Positions 6,857 through 15,996 of a stretch of 64,000 bases of DNA are shown here, in pieces. The translations under genes and the position numbers were made by a program. The notes beneath the pieces were generated by a model. The model worked only from the letters and a program-made list of their open reading frames with translations. It was not told the DNA's origin and did no database searches. The number at the start of each line of letters is the position of its first letter. Position 1 is the first letter of the stretch. The stretch spans positions 1 to 64,000 of the forward strand of contig JBGSNX010000023.1 of assembly GCA_041739465.1 (NCBI GenBank). The letters run 5' to 3'. Source of the stretch: BOKV01 sp041739465. Lineage in GTDB: Bacteria; Pseudomonadota; Alphaproteobacteria; Rhizobiales; Rhizobiaceae.

Positions 6857-8478
6857 TGCCGTCCGCGATTCACAGCACGATTTGGCAATGCGCAAACCAG
6901 TGCCAGCAGCAAAAGAATGGCAAAAAACGGCTTGTTACCGTACTGCGCATACAAAGTTGGCATGGCAGGAGCTGGCATGGGCGAATCAACCACGCCGCGA
7001 ACGCTAAGCGGTATTTTCTCGATAATCCGTCCGGCTGGGTCACTGACCGAACTGATGCCGCTGTTGGCGGCGCGTATCACCGGCAGCCCTTCCTCCACAC
7101 CACGCAGCACCGCTTGCCGCCAATGCTGGTAAGGCCCGGGCGTCATGCCAAACCACGCGTCATTGGTCAGGTTCACGATGAATGCCGGTCGCTCGCTGCC
7201 AATGCCCAATGCGCCGGGGAAAATGATTTCATAGCAGATGAGTGGCAGGAACTTCCCCGCCTTTCCGCCATCGAGCAGGGTGCGGGCCGCCCCCGCTTCA
7301 AAGCCGCCCCGCAGCTTCGTCAGTTGTTGCAGGCCAATACTTTCGAGAATTTCCTGCATTGGGAGGTATTCGCCAAACGGCACCAAATGCATCTTGTCTG
7401 CTGCACCAGTGATTTCCCCTTCGCCATCAACCGTGTAGGCAGAGTTGAATGCCCGCTCGGCCTTTTGTCCCGGTGCGGGGGGTTCCACTCGAACCGCGCC
7501 AGCCACCAGAACGGTACCATCGGGCAGCATCGCACCCAGCGATGCGAGCGCATCGCGCCGCTGTGTCAACAGGAACGGGATGGCAGTTTCCGGCCAGACC
7601 ATCAGCGTTGTTCCCGAAAGTCCCGGCTTTTCGGCAGAAGTCGCGGTAACCGACAGATCCATCAAGGTCTGGAAATGCGTACTTTCCATTTGCGGCGACC
7701 ATTTTTCCGACTGGTCGATGGCTGGCTGCACTATCCGGACACTTACCTCTTCGACCATTGCGGTTTTCAAGGTAGCAAGCCGCGTTGCGCCGAAAAGCAG
7801 ATCGGCGATTGCAAGCGCCAAAGCCACGAAAATGAACCGGCTGCTGCGTTGTGCAATGCGTGGAGCGATCAGCGCAGGCGCGGCGAAAACCAGGATCGAA
7901 AGGGCAGTTACCCCATACAGCCCCACCAGCGATGCCTTCTGCATCAAAAGTGGCGTCGTCATCGCCGCCATGCCGATGGTGTTCCACGGGAAACCTGTGA
8001 GGACCGTACCGCGAAGGTACTCGGCCAGCCCCAGCCCCAGCGCCAGCGCGGCAATCCGCTGGAAACCGTCCTTCCAGAACACCCTTGCCAGCGCTGTTGC
8101 CGCCCCGAAGAAAAGCGCCAGAAAAGCCGGTAAGCCGAGCACTGCGACAGGCAACAGGAAGGCGAACTCATCTGCTTCGACCAGAAATGCGTGCCCGATC
8201 CACCACAGGCCGGCAAGGAAAAAGCCCAGGCCAAACCACCACCCGGTCGAGAAGGCTGCGCCAAAACGGGCAAACACGCCTCTTCCCGGATCGGCGGCCG
8301 TTGCATCCATCAGCCAGACGAGAACCGGAAATGTGATGAAGAGCACCGGAAAGGCATCGACTGGCGGCATGGCCAACGCCGAAACGCCGCCTGCCGCAAG
8401 TGCAAGCAACGACCGCTTCCATCCGAAAGAAAGGATGAAATATCCGGCAAACCGCTCGATTGCGCCAATCATCTTCAA
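6853..8478 (-). CDS. lnt: Apolipoprotein N-acyltransferase
   Basis: Lnt adds the third acyl chain to the N-terminal cysteine of lipoproteins in the inner membrane. The 541-residue protein begins with about six to seven membrane segments (residues 10-240) and continues with a periplasmic nitrilase-fold domain. The expected catalytic triad is present: Glu297 in MVWPETAIP, Lys362 in AADKMHLVPFGEYLP and Cys415 in LICYEIIFP. A last membrane helix closes the C-terminus. It lies between the CorC/HlyC gene and the HTH regulator, the order seen in rhizobia. The enzyme would also mature the lipoprotein encoded at 28049-29263. Confidence 0.96.
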   Translation of the reverse strand: MKMIGAIERFAGYFILSFGWKRSLLALAAGGVSALAMPPVDAFPVLFITFPVLVWLMDATAADPGRGVFARFGAAFSTGWWFGLGFFLAGLWWIGHAFLVEADEFAFLLPVAVLGLPAFLALFFGAATALARVFWKDGFQRIAALALGLGLAEYLRGTVLTGFPWNTIGMAAMTTPLLMQKASLVGLYGVTALSILVFAAPALIAPRIAQRSSRFIFVALALAIADLLFGATRLATLKTAMVEEVSVRIVQPAIDQSEKWSPQMESTHFQTLMDLSVTATSAEKPGLSGTTLMVWPETAIPFLLTQRRDALASLGAMLPDGTVLVAGAVRVEPPAPGQKAERAFNSAYTVDGEGEITGAADKMHLVPFGEYLPMQEILESIGLQQLTKLRGGFEAGAARTLLDGGKAGKFLPLICYEIIFPGALGIGSERPAFIVNLTNDAWFGMTPGPYQHWRQAVLRGVEEGLPVIRAANSGISSVSDPAGRIIEKIPLSVRGVVDSPMPAPAMPTLYAQYGNKPFFAILLLLALVCALPNRAVNRGRH

Positions 8479-8566
8479 GCCGAATCATCCATTTCGCCAA
8501 CCATCCCAACCCGATAGTCGCCCGGACAAGGCGGTCAAGCCACAGAACAGACCCTTGCGTGCAAGA

Positions 8567-9628
8567 TCAGGCCGGTTTGCGAGGCCGGCGTCGCTTCAGG
8601 GCGGTCATTTCGATGCGTTTCAGCCGCCTTGGATCAGCGTCTATGATGCGGAATTCAAAACCGAGCGCGTCGATGACTTCACCGCGCACCGGAACCCGCC
8701 CGGCAATTGCGAACAGCAAGCCGCCGATCGTATCCACATCCTCGCCAAGTTCGCCTGCCTGGAATTCGCTGCCCACCGCAGCAGCCACATCGTCGATTTC
8801 AGCTTTCGCATCAACGATGAAAATCCCCTCGCCTTTTTCTTCGATCAGCGGGGTATCTGCTTCATCGTCATGTTCATCCTCGATGTCGCCGACGATAACT
8901 TCGACAATGTCTTCAAGCGAAATCAGGCCCTCGGTGCCGCCATATTCATCAATGACCAGCGCCATCTGGATATGGGTTGCCTGCATCCGGGCCATCAGCA
9001 CCGCTGCCTGCATCGAAGGCGGCACAAACAAAACCTTTCGCACCAGCTTGAGGGCGCTCAAAGGCTTTTCAAGACCTACTTTCTTGAGGTCCAGATTGGC
9101 AGCAACCGAGCGTTTGCGGGCAGCGATCTCTGCCTTGGACATGGCGGCCGTGCGCGTGACATAGGCAACCACATCGCGGATGTGGACCATGCCCTTCGGG
9201 TCGTCCAGCGTCTCACTGTAGACCGGCATGCGCGAATGGCCCGATTCTTCAAACAGTTTCAGCAAATCGCCTAGCGTGATTTCGTAATCCACCGCCTCGA
9301 TGTCGCTGCGCGGCACCATCAGATCTTCAACGCGAACGTCCTGCAGCCGCAGGATGTTGTGCAGCATCGCTTTTTCGCCAGCGGAAAAGGCATGCAGCGT
9401 CGTATCGTCGGAAAGTGCATCGGCCAGATCCTCACGAAAACTCGGGATACTGCGCTTCTTGCCCTTGAAAATCCTGGAAAACCAGCTGCCCGGCGCTTCG
9501 CTGGCTTGCGGTGTCTCTGCCGCAGACGAAGTACTTTGCGGGTCCATTTCGCTGGTTTCTGCGCTCTTTTCCGCATTTGCCGTCTTGGCAGCGGGAGCGG
9601 TCGAGCCAGGCGTGTCGGTGTCGTTCAT
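8567..9628 (-). CDS. CorC/HlyC family CBS-domain protein
   Basis: A 353-residue cytoplasmic protein with an acidic, Ser/Thr/Ala-rich N-terminal 50 residues, a pair of CBS domains (about 85-210; VRVEDLMVPRSDIEAVDY and LFEESGHSRMPVYSE are signature stretches) and a C-terminal CorC_HlyC domain (about 255-345). Homologues bind nucleotides and support Mg/Co efflux or envelope function; the old name hemolysin is historical. Start taken as the ATG at 9628 (MNDTDTPGST); an ATG four codons upstream is possible. It follows ybeY by 45 bases in the conserved phoH-ybeY-corC-lnt order. Confidence 0.9.
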   Translation of the reverse strand: MNDTDTPGSTAPAAKTANAEKSAETSEMDPQSTSSAAETPQASEAPGSWFSRIFKGKKRSIPSFREDLADALSDDTTLHAFSAGEKAMLHNILRLQDVRVEDLMVPRSDIEAVDYEITLGDLLKLFEESGHSRMPVYSETLDDPKGMVHIRDVVAYVTRTAAMSKAEIAARKRSVAANLDLKKVGLEKPLSALKLVRKVLFVPPSMQAAVLMARMQATHIQMALVIDEYGGTEGLISLEDIVEVIVGDIEDEHDDEADTPLIEEKGEGIFIVDAKAEIDDVAAAVGSEFQAGELGEDVDTIGGLLFAIAGRVPVRGEVIDALGFEFRIIDADPRRLKRIEMTALKRRRPRKPA

Positions 9629-9673
9629 GATTGTGTGCATTCCATCTTGTTTGCGTGGTTCGTCGGCATTGTT

Positions 9674-10213
9674 TCAACGCTCCGCGTAAGGGTCGTCGAT
9701 GCCGAGCGCTTTCAGAGCTCTGCGCTCCAGGGATTCCATGGTTTCCGCGTCATGGTCATCAATGTGATCATACCCGAAAAGATGCAGCATGCCATGCACC
9801 AGCAAATGGGTCAGATGGTCATGGAAAGGCTTGCCATCAAGATTTGCTTCGTCACGGATGGTTTCAAGCGCAAGGATGATGTCACCAAGAACCGGACCAG
9901 CGGGGTTGCCCACAGCCACGTCAGAGCCAGGGAACGACAGGACATTGGTGGGCTTGTCCGCGCTTCGCCATTGATTGTTGATGCCCTGCATTTGGGCATT
10001 GTCGGTGAAAAGCAGGCTCAGTTCGGCATCTTGCGGAAATTCGAGCCTGGCAATCTCGATTGCAGCCCCGATCGCCTTGCGGGCTATTTCGATGAGGTCG
10101 TCTTCTGGTGGCCAGTCGCCCGCTTCAACAGCAATGTCCATGATCGGCAGCAAATGGATATCAGCCTCGCGGCCGCCTCGCAGGATCAAGCGGGGGTCTT
10201 GGTGCTGCGTCAT
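9674..10213 (-). CDS. ybeY: Endoribonuclease YbeY
   Basis: YbeY is a zinc metalloprotein acting in 16S rRNA 3'-end maturation and ribosome quality control. The metal-binding signature HLLVHGMLHLFGYDH is near the C-terminus, preceded by the conserved DKPTNVLSFP and GDIILALETI segments. The start is uncertain. The ATG at 10213 (MTQHQDPRLI, 179 residues) overlaps phoH by 53 bases; an ATG at 10141 (MDIAVEAGDW, 155 residues) lies just after the phoH stop and matches the usual N-terminal strand; a TTG at 10153 has GAGG upstream. The core assignment does not depend on this choice. Confidence 0.93.
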   Translation of the reverse strand: MTQHQDPRLILRGGREADIHLLPIMDIAVEAGDWPPEDDLIEIARKAIGAAIEIARLEFPQDAELSLLFTDNAQMQGINNQWRSADKPTNVLSFPGSDVAVGNPAGPVLGDIILALETIRDEANLDGKPFHDHLTHLLVHGMLHLFGYDHIDDHDAETMESLERRALKALGIDDPYAER

Positions 10214-11171
10214 AAGCATTGACGATTTCCGCCACCAGCCTGTGCCGGACCACATCGGCAGATGTAAACCGCACCTTGGCAATTCCATCGATGTTGTTGA
10301 GGATTTCGAGCGCTTCGACAAGGCCGGAGGTCTGGCCGGGCGGCAAGTCGATTTGCGAAGGATCGCCAGTGATGATCATCCGGCCATTCTCGCCAAGCCG
10401 GGTCAGAAACATCTTCATCTGCATGGAGGTGGTGTTCTGGGCCTCATCGAGAATGATCGCCGCATTGCCAAGTGTGCGCCCGCGCATGAAAGCCAGCGGC
10501 GCGATCTCGATGACATTTGACGCAAGCGCCCGTTCCACCTTGTCGCCGGGGATCATGTCGTACAGGGCATCGTATAGCGGACGCAGGTAAGGATCGACCT
10601 TTTCCTTCATGTCGCCCGGAAGGAAGCCGAGCCGTTCGCCTGCCTCCACTGCCGGTCTTGAAAGGATGATGCGGTCAACCGCGCCGCGCTCAAGCAATGA
10701 AGCCGCATAGGCAACTGCAAGATAGGTCTTGCCGGTTCCCGCCGGTCCAACGCCAAACACCAGTTCGCAGCGGTCCATTGCCCTGATATAGGCGTCCTGG
10801 GTCGGGCTTCGCGCCTGGATGACCTTCTTGCGGGTGCCGATTTGCGCCATCGTCAGCCGACTGGATTTTTCTAGAGTTGGCAGGCTCAGCTGGTCTTCGG
10901 CAGCAGCCATGCGGATGGCGCCATCCACATCACCCTTGTCAATTTTCTCGCCTGCTTCCAGCCGCGAGTACAAATGCTCCAAAGCCAGCCTTGCCCGGCG
11001 CGCCTGACCGGCACTGCCTTTGATGTCGACAAAATTGCCGCGGGAAGCTGCATTGATGCCAAGCTGCTGTTCCAGCATGGCCAGATGCTCGTCAAACTGC
11101 CCGAAAAGCAGCGGCACCAGCTTGTTGTTGTCAAATGAGAGCACAAGGTGCTCGAGATCGGCAGCGGGCAT
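10161..11171 (-). CDS. PhoH-like P-loop ATPase
   Basis: A PhoH family cytoplasmic ATPase, probably linked to RNA metabolism together with its partner YbeY. Walker A is GVGPAGTGKTYLAVAYA and Walker B is AIILDEAQN, with the sensor-like TGDPSQIDLP following. The longest frame starts at 11243, but no ribosome site precedes that ATG. I chose the ATG at 11171 (MPAADLEHLVLSF), where AAAGG sits five bases upstream and the product starts like the family. This gives 336 residues. It lies between miaB and ybeY. Confidence 0.93.
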   Translation of the reverse strand: MPAADLEHLVLSFDNNKLVPLLFGQFDEHLAMLEQQLGINAASRGNFVDIKGSAGQARRARLALEHLYSRLEAGEKIDKGDVDGAIRMAAAEDQLSLPTLEKSSRLTMAQIGTRKKVIQARSPTQDAYIRAMDRCELVFGVGPAGTGKTYLAVAYAASLLERGAVDRIILSRPAVEAGERLGFLPGDMKEKVDPYLRPLYDALYDMIPGDKVERALASNVIEIAPLAFMRGRTLGNAAIILDEAQNTTSMQMKMFLTRLGENGRMIITGDPSQIDLPPGQTSGLVEALEILNNIDGIAKVRFTSADVVRHRLVAEIVNAYDAAPRPPLDPARRPRG

Positions 11172-11297
11172 TCTTGCCTTTGAGGCCTTCTCGTAAGCGT
11201 TCAAGCGTTGGTTCTCCGGTGTGTACCTGGAATGTGCATGCAAAATGCTGTCGCAATGATGACACGGAACGCAAATGTTGTGTGCAAATCGTTTTCG

Positions 11298-12689
11298 TCA
11301 GGTGGTCTGGATTTTGACCGCCTTCAAGGAAAGCGGCCCTGATTCGGTGATTCGCACATTCACAATGTCGCCGATTTCCCCGGCGCTTGCATCCACAATA
11401 ACAGGCTGGAGATAGGGAGAGCGGCCAATAAGCTGTGCAGCCTGTTTTCCCGGTCGTTCCAGCAGGATTGTGGTTTCCTGGCCGATCATCGATTCATTGA
11501 AAGCGGCATGCTGACGCGAAAGCAGGGTTTGTATTTTTTCGAGACGCTCCACCTTTTCCGCTTCCGGCAATTGATCCGCCAGTTCAGCGCCAGGTGTTCC
11601 GGGGCGTTGGCTGTACTTGAAGGAAAAACTCTGGGCGTAACCGACCTTCTCAATGAGATCGGCCGTGGCTTCAAGATCCTCGATGGTTTCTCCGGGGAAG
11701 CCGACGATGAAGTCACCTGACAAGGCAATTGACGGGCAGGCCTGCCTGACCTTGTCGACGAGTTCGAAATAATACTGGCGGTCGTGACGCCGGTTCATTG
11801 CCTTGAGGATGCGGTCCGATCCAGATTGTACCGGCAGATGCAGATAGGGCATCAGCTTGGGCAGATCGCGGTGGGCAGCGATAAGTCCGTCATCCATGTC
11901 GATCGGGTGGCTGGTGGTGTAGCGCAGCCGGTCAAGCCCGGTGATTTGCGAGATCGCGTCCAGCAATTCACCCAGGCGCATGGCCCCGGCACTTCCTGCG
12001 CGCCCATGCCAGGCGTTGACGTTTTGTCCCAGCAAGGTGATTTCGCGCACGCCAGCATCGGCCAATTGCCGCGCTTCGGTCAGTATTTGCGCTGCGCTGC
12101 GTGAAACTTCAGCGCCGCGTGTGTAGGGCACTACACAGAAGCTGCAAAACTTGTCACAGCCTTCCTGCACGGTGAGGAAGGCGGCAACGCCGCGCGCACG
12201 GGTCTGGCGCGGGCTCGGGGCTGGCAGGCTGACGTATTTTTCCTCGATCTCGAAATCTGTGGCCATGACCCGATCGCCGGTTCTTGCCCGGGCCAGATAT
12301 TCACCCAGCCGGTGGTAGGATTGCGGACCCGCCACCACATCCACAACGCCAGCACGCGCCAGTATCTGCTTGCCTTCGGCCTGCGCCACGCAGCCGGTTA
12401 CGGCAACCTGCGTCTTGAGGCCGGCTTTTGCGCGCTCATCTGCAGAAACACGGATTCTGCCAAGCGCCGAATAAACCTTTTCGACCGCCTTTTCCCGGAT
12501 GTGACAGGTGTTCAGCACCACTAGGTCGGCGTCGGCCATCACTTGCGTTGGCACATAGCCCTCGGCGGCCAGCACATCGCCCATCCGTTCGGAATCATAC
12601 TCGTTCATCTGGCAGCCATAGGTCTTGATGAAGACCTTTTTGCCAGAAGCCGTGTTTTCCAACGCCATTGGTTTGACAGTTTCGTTCAT
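11298..12689 (-). CDS. miaB: tRNA-2-methylthio-N6-dimethylallyladenosine synthase MiaB
   Basis: MiaB is a radical-SAM methylthiotransferase modifying A37 of tRNAs that read U-starting codons. The N-terminal cluster domain begins KVFIKTYGCQMNEYDSERM, the radical-SAM site is CDKFCSFCVVPYTRG (CxxxCxxC), and a C-terminal TRAM domain follows (about 400-460). I start at the ATG at 12689 (MNETVKPMAL, 463 residues); the frame also allows an ATG at 12738-12740, four bases after the plsC stop. It follows plsC and the Fur-family gene in one leftward transcript. Confidence 0.95.
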   Translation of the reverse strand: MNETVKPMALENTASGKKVFIKTYGCQMNEYDSERMGDVLAAEGYVPTQVMADADLVVLNTCHIREKAVEKVYSALGRIRVSADERAKAGLKTQVAVTGCVAQAEGKQILARAGVVDVVAGPQSYHRLGEYLARARTGDRVMATDFEIEEKYVSLPAPSPRQTRARGVAAFLTVQEGCDKFCSFCVVPYTRGAEVSRSAAQILTEARQLADAGVREITLLGQNVNAWHGRAGSAGAMRLGELLDAISQITGLDRLRYTTSHPIDMDDGLIAAHRDLPKLMPYLHLPVQSGSDRILKAMNRRHDRQYYFELVDKVRQACPSIALSGDFIVGFPGETIEDLEATADLIEKVGYAQSFSFKYSQRPGTPGAELADQLPEAEKVERLEKIQTLLSRQHAAFNESMIGQETTILLERPGKQAAQLIGRSPYLQPVIVDASAGEIGDIVNVRITESGPLSLKAVKIQTT

Positions 12690-12743
12690 CGCAGTGCTGT
12701 ACCGCTCGTGCGTCAATCGATCAAGGCTCACCGATGGCATAGG

Positions 12744-13547
12744 TCAGCGCATCCGCAAGGTCGCACTGAATGCCGCGCGTATCGCCTCCCGCGTCATTGC
12801 GGTCATTTCCTTGCGTGGCGTGGCGCGTGTGAACTTGATCGGCGGGCAAAACACCACTTCGGCATCATAAGCACCGTCGGCTACAAAGGTGAAAAGGTGT
12901 GGCCAAAGGGCAATTACCCCCGGCCAAGCCGCTCTTGCCTGATGAAACCTGCCAAGCGGCATTCCATGCAGCCGCGTGTACGCGAGCGCGATGGGCTGCA
13001 CCATCACTTCGTCCAGCCGGGCTTTTTCCATTGCAGCATGTACCGCGCCAAAAAGAGCTGACTTGAAGGGAAGCATCCGGGTCCCGTCGCCGGTGGTGCC
13101 TTCGGCAAACAGCACCATGGCGTCTCCTGCTGTCATTCGCTCAGCGATGGCATCGGCCTGCGCCCGGGATTGGCGCTTGTGACCGCGGTTGACAAAAACC
13201 GTTTGTTGCAGCCTTGCCAATTGGCCCAGCACCGGCCAGTTTTCCATGTCGGACCGGGCGATGAAACTGGCTTCAGCCACGCTGCCCAGCACAAGAATGT
13301 CGGACCATGACACATGGTTGCTCACAATCAGCAGCGGACGGTCGACAGGCAGCTTGCCGCTGGTTTTCACCCGCACACCGATCAACCTCAAGGCGGACTT
13401 GTGCCAAAGCCTTGCGATGTGCCGCGCCAGTGGCTTGTTGTATCGGAGGGCAAAAATCTGCACCGGAACAAGCGCCACGGTAAGCAAAGCCATCACGGCT
13501 GCGACAAACCCAAGCCGCAGCCAGGCGGCAACCCCGTTTCGGGTCAA
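12744..13547 (-). CDS. plsC: 1-acyl-sn-glycerol-3-phosphate acyltransferase (PlsC family)
   Basis: An inner-membrane-associated acyltransferase of 267 residues. It has an N-terminal membrane segment (about 10-32) and the catalytic HX4D motif NHVSWSDILVL (about 98-108). The substrate-binding FAEGTTGDGTRMLPFK stretch (about 160-175) and a later PIALAY motif follow. The family makes phosphatidic acid from lysophosphatidic acid; some alphaproteobacterial members (OlsA) instead acylate lyso-ornithine lipid. Because an OlsB-like gene lies at 36188-37084, that alternative is worth noting, but sequence alone cannot decide. It overlaps the upstream Fur-family gene by 4 bases. Confidence 0.88.
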   Translation of the reverse strand: MTRNGVAAWLRLGFVAAVMALLTVALVPVQIFALRYNKPLARHIARLWHKSALRLIGVRVKTSGKLPVDRPLLIVSNHVSWSDILVLGSVAEASFIARSDMENWPVLGQLARLQQTVFVNRGHKRQSRAQADAIAERMTAGDAMVLFAEGTTGDGTRMLPFKSALFGAVHAAMEKARLDEVMVQPIALAYTRLHGMPLGRFHQARAAWPGVIALWPHLFTFVADGAYDAEVVFCPPIKFTRATPRKEMTAMTREAIRAAFSATLRMR

Positions 13548-13972
13548 GTGTCCCTCTTGACGAGTTTGTCGGTCAGCGGCACCCCGTAAAGTTCGAGGCG
13601 GTGGTCGACCAACCGGAACCCGAGCCGCGCTGCAATTTCCTCTTGAAGGCGTTCGATTTCGGCGCTGCTGAACTCGATGACTTCGCCGGTCTTCAGGTCG
13701 ATGAGATGGTCGTGATGGTCCTCCGACGCTGCTTCATACCTTGACCGTCCGTCCAGCCGGAAATCATGACGGGCGATGATGTTGAAATCCTCGAGCAATT
13801 TCACGGTGCGATAAACCGTGGCAATCGAGATGTTGCCGTCGATTGCCGAAGCCCGCCTGTAAAGCTCCTCCACGTCCGGGTGGTCGTGCGACTGCTCGAT
13901 AACCAGAGCAATTACTTTGCGCTGCTCGGTCATCCGAAGGCCTTTTTCCGCGCAAAGCGCAACAAGTGACAT
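13544..13972 (-). CDS. Fur family metalloregulator (Fur/Mur type)
   Basis: A 142-residue metal-sensing repressor. The winged helix is in the N-terminal half (MTEQRKVIALVIEQS, then ISIATVYRTVKLLEDF), followed by the metal-site segment EDHHDHLIDLKTGEVIEF. There are no CxxC structural-zinc motifs, as in rhizobial Fur proteins that act mainly as manganese regulators (Mur). A haem-sensing Irr is less likely because no HRM-like Cys-Pro is present. The location between rimI and plsC/miaB is the usual one for fur/mur in this order. The stop overlaps plsC by 4 bases. Confidence 0.9.
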   Translation of the reverse strand: MSLVALCAEKGLRMTEQRKVIALVIEQSHDHPDVEELYRRASAIDGNISIATVYRTVKLLEDFNIIARHDFRLDGRSRYEAASEDHHDHLIDLKTGEVIEFSSAEIERLQEEIAARLGFRLVDHRLELYGVPLTDKLVKRDT

Positions 13973-14004
13973 GCAGCCTCCGGGAAATTCGTCAGATGTC
14001 GGCT

Positions 14005-14490
14005 CTAGCGAAGATCAAGTTCCATGACAAGCGCGCCGGATGCATCCTTGCCAGAGCCGTAATAGCCCTTGCGCTGTCCAACCTGGCGAAAACCGAGCTT
14101 TCGGTAAAGCGAAAGTGCCGCTGCGTTCTTCTCGTCAACTTCGAGGAACAGCCGTGCAATGCGTTCCCGCTGCAATTCGCGGATTGCCGCGTGCAGCAAT
14201 TCACGGGCTGCACCACTGCGCCGCCGCGCAGGATCGGTTGCGATGGTGATGATTTCGGCTTCATCGGCGGCGATACGGGTTATCACGAAACCCACCGCTC
14301 CTGCCGAGCCGTCGCCTTCAATGCGCGCCACCAGTGCCGTGGTGCCCTTGCCGGCCAGCAGCCTTGCAATGTCTGCTTCATTCCATGGCCGTGCAAACGA
14401 AACTGCGTGAATGTCGGCCATGCGCGCAAGATCGCCGGGCTCGGCAGGCATCGCCACCAACATTGCCTTACGACCCAGAAACCAGCCCAT
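14005..14490 (-). CDS. rimI: Ribosomal-protein-alanine N-acetyltransferase RimI (GNAT)
   Basis: A GNAT acetyltransferase of 161 residues that acetylates the N-terminal alanine of ribosomal protein S18 in enterobacteria. The acetyl-CoA-binding region is ITIATDPARRRSGAARELL, followed by FLEVDEKNAAALSLYRKLGF and GYYGSG, characteristic of RimI. The ATG at 14490 (MGWFLGRK) is chosen over the longer frame to 14709 because GAGG lies nine bases upstream and the extension would overlap tsaB. tsaB-rimI-fur adjacency is conserved. Confidence 0.9.
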   Translation of the reverse strand: MGWFLGRKAMLVAMPAEPGDLARMADIHAVSFARPWNEADIARLLAGKGTTALVARIEGDGSAGAVGFVITRIAADEAEIITIATDPARRRSGAARELLHAAIRELQRERIARLFLEVDEKNAAALSLYRKLGFRQVGQRKGYYGSGKDASGALVMELDLR

Positions 14491-14569
14491 GCTTCGCAAC
14501 CTCGCCCCTTTGCGTAACGGAACCGATAATCCGAAGGCATGTGTCAGCGCAAGCGGCTGTTGCAGGCAA

Positions 14570-15253
14570 TCAGGCGCGCAGAAGCGCAAATCCCTCTTGC
14601 GGGCGGGCATCGGGCGCGCGCAGATAAAGAGGTTCTGGCTTGTTTGCCCCTGGTTTGGCAATGGCGCCAAGCCGCGCAATCGAGGCAATTGGCACCGCAC
14701 CCAGCTCATGCAGTACCTTGTGCCCGGTGCCTGCCGCCGTGTTCAGATGTTGCGCGCCAGAGCCACAAAATTCCCATTCGCGGTGCAAATGCAACAGCGA
14801 AGCGACGGAATGGTATGGCAGGACAAAAGGTTCATGCGCTACACCGTCACCATCAAAAATCTGGCAGAAAGCCTCGCCCCTGCGCGCATCCAGCACCGCC
14901 AGCAAGGGGGTGTCCCCCGGCATTTGCAGGCGGCCGCGCGCTTCAAATGCACAAGTCTCCAGCGTACTGATGCCCAGCGCTTCCAGGTTGAGCGCGAGCG
15001 CAATGCCGCGCGCTGTTGCCAGGCCGATCCTGACGCCGGTAAAGCTTCCCGGCCCCCGGGTCGCAACCACGCGTTCAAGGTCTGAATAGTTGATTTGCGC
15101 GTCGGTCAGGACCTTGGCAATGATTTCCATAAGCCGCTCGGCATGTCCGCGTCCGATGTCTTCGGTGCATTGCGCAAGCACAAGCCCCGCCGCTGAATCA
15201 TGAACAGCGGCGGCGCACAAATGCGCAGATGTGTCGATACAAAGTGATTTCAT
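14570..15253 (-). CDS. tsaB: tRNA threonylcarbamoyladenosine biosynthesis protein TsaB
   Basis: TsaB is the non-catalytic partner of TsaD in making t6A37 on ANN-decoding tRNAs. The ASKHA-fold N-terminus begins MKSLCIDTSAHLCAAAVHD, and the TRGPGSFTGVRIGLATARG motif is diagnostic. Length is 227 residues from the ATG at 15253, which has AAGG nine bases upstream. The C-terminus PEPLYLRAPDARPQ is the typical ending. It is followed by rimI, as in many alphaproteobacteria. Confidence 0.93.
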   Translation of the reverse strand: MKSLCIDTSAHLCAAAVHDSAAGLVLAQCTEDIGRGHAERLMEIIAKVLTDAQINYSDLERVVATRGPGSFTGVRIGLATARGIALALNLEALGISTLETCAFEARGRLQMPGDTPLLAVLDARRGEAFCQIFDGDGVAHEPFVLPYHSVASLLHLHREWEFCGSGAQHLNTAAGTGHKVLHELGAVPIASIARLGAIAKPGANKPEPLYLRAPDARPQEGFALLRA

Positions 15254-15323
15254 CGGACTCAACCTTGCCCCGCCAAGCGCCAAAGTCGACTAGGCAATTG
15301 GTCTTAATTTCAGGCGGATGGCG

Positions 15324-15896
15324 TCAGACGGCTTCGACTTCACGAACCTGCGGAATGAAATGCTTGAGAAGGTTCTGGATGCCGTACTTCAATGTGGCTG
15401 TCGAAGATGGGCAGCCTGCGCACGAGCCGCGCATGTGAAGATAGACAATGCCTTCCTTGAACCCGCGAAAAGTGATGTCGCCGCCATCTTGCGCAACGGC
15501 GGGGCGTACACGGGTTTCCAGCAATTCCTTGATGGTTTCCACGATCTGCTCGTCGCCCGCCTCGAAGAATTCTTCCGAACCTGCCTGAACAGGGCGTTCG
15601 CCTTCGATAACCGGGGCACCTGAGGTGTAGTGCTCCATGATCGCGCCAAGGATCGCCGGGCGCAAATGGTGCCACTCAAAACCGGGTTCGCTGCGGTCTT
15701 CCTTGGTGACGGTCACGAAATCCCCGCCGAAAAACACGCTGGCAACACCTGGCACTTCAAAAAGCCGTGCGGCCAGGGGAGAGCGTTCAGCAGCGCCGAC
15801 GCTCAAGAACTCTGCCGTTCCGCTGCCAAGAACTTCCTTGCCCGGAATGAATTTCAGTGTTGCAGGGTTCGGCGTGGCTTCGGTCTGGATGAACAT
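15324..15896 (-). CDS. Nfu-type iron-sulfur cluster scaffold/carrier protein
   Basis: A 190-residue Fe-S carrier. The N-terminal Nfu_N domain (about 1-90) begins MFIQTEATPNPATLKFIPG. The C-terminal NifU-like domain (about 110-185) holds the CxxC cluster site in MRGSCAGCPSSTATLK. Such proteins deliver 4Fe-4S clusters, for instance to MiaB or Nth, both encoded in this window. A possible own promoter on the leftward strand (CTTGAA-N16-TAGCTT, ending near 15945) lies in the 100-base gap to the stress protein gene. Confidence 0.93.
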   Translation of the reverse strand: MFIQTEATPNPATLKFIPGKEVLGSGTAEFLSVGAAERSPLAARLFEVPGVASVFFGGDFVTVTKEDRSEPGFEWHHLRPAILGAIMEHYTSGAPVIEGERPVQAGSEEFFEAGDEQIVETIKELLETRVRPAVAQDGGDITFRGFKEGIVYLHMRGSCAGCPSSTATLKYGIQNLLKHFIPQVREVEAV

Positions 15897-15996
15897 TTTT
15901 TCTCTCCATGCGCGGCATTCGCGCAGCTTCTAGCACATGCGCGAAGCTAGGGGAAATATTGGCAGTTCAAGCCCTGTTTTCAAGACAGCGCCAGGT

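Noticed and set aside
6823..8133. 436-codon rightward frame opposite lnt
   Set aside because: His/Arg/Gln-rich low-information product, antisense to lnt with its complete catalytic triad.
7445..9274. 609-codon rightward open frame antisense to lnt and the CorC/HlyC gene
   Set aside because: Its product is Ser/Ala/Pro/Arg-rich with no recognisable domain; it mirrors two well-supported leftward genes. Long antisense frames are expected at this GC content.
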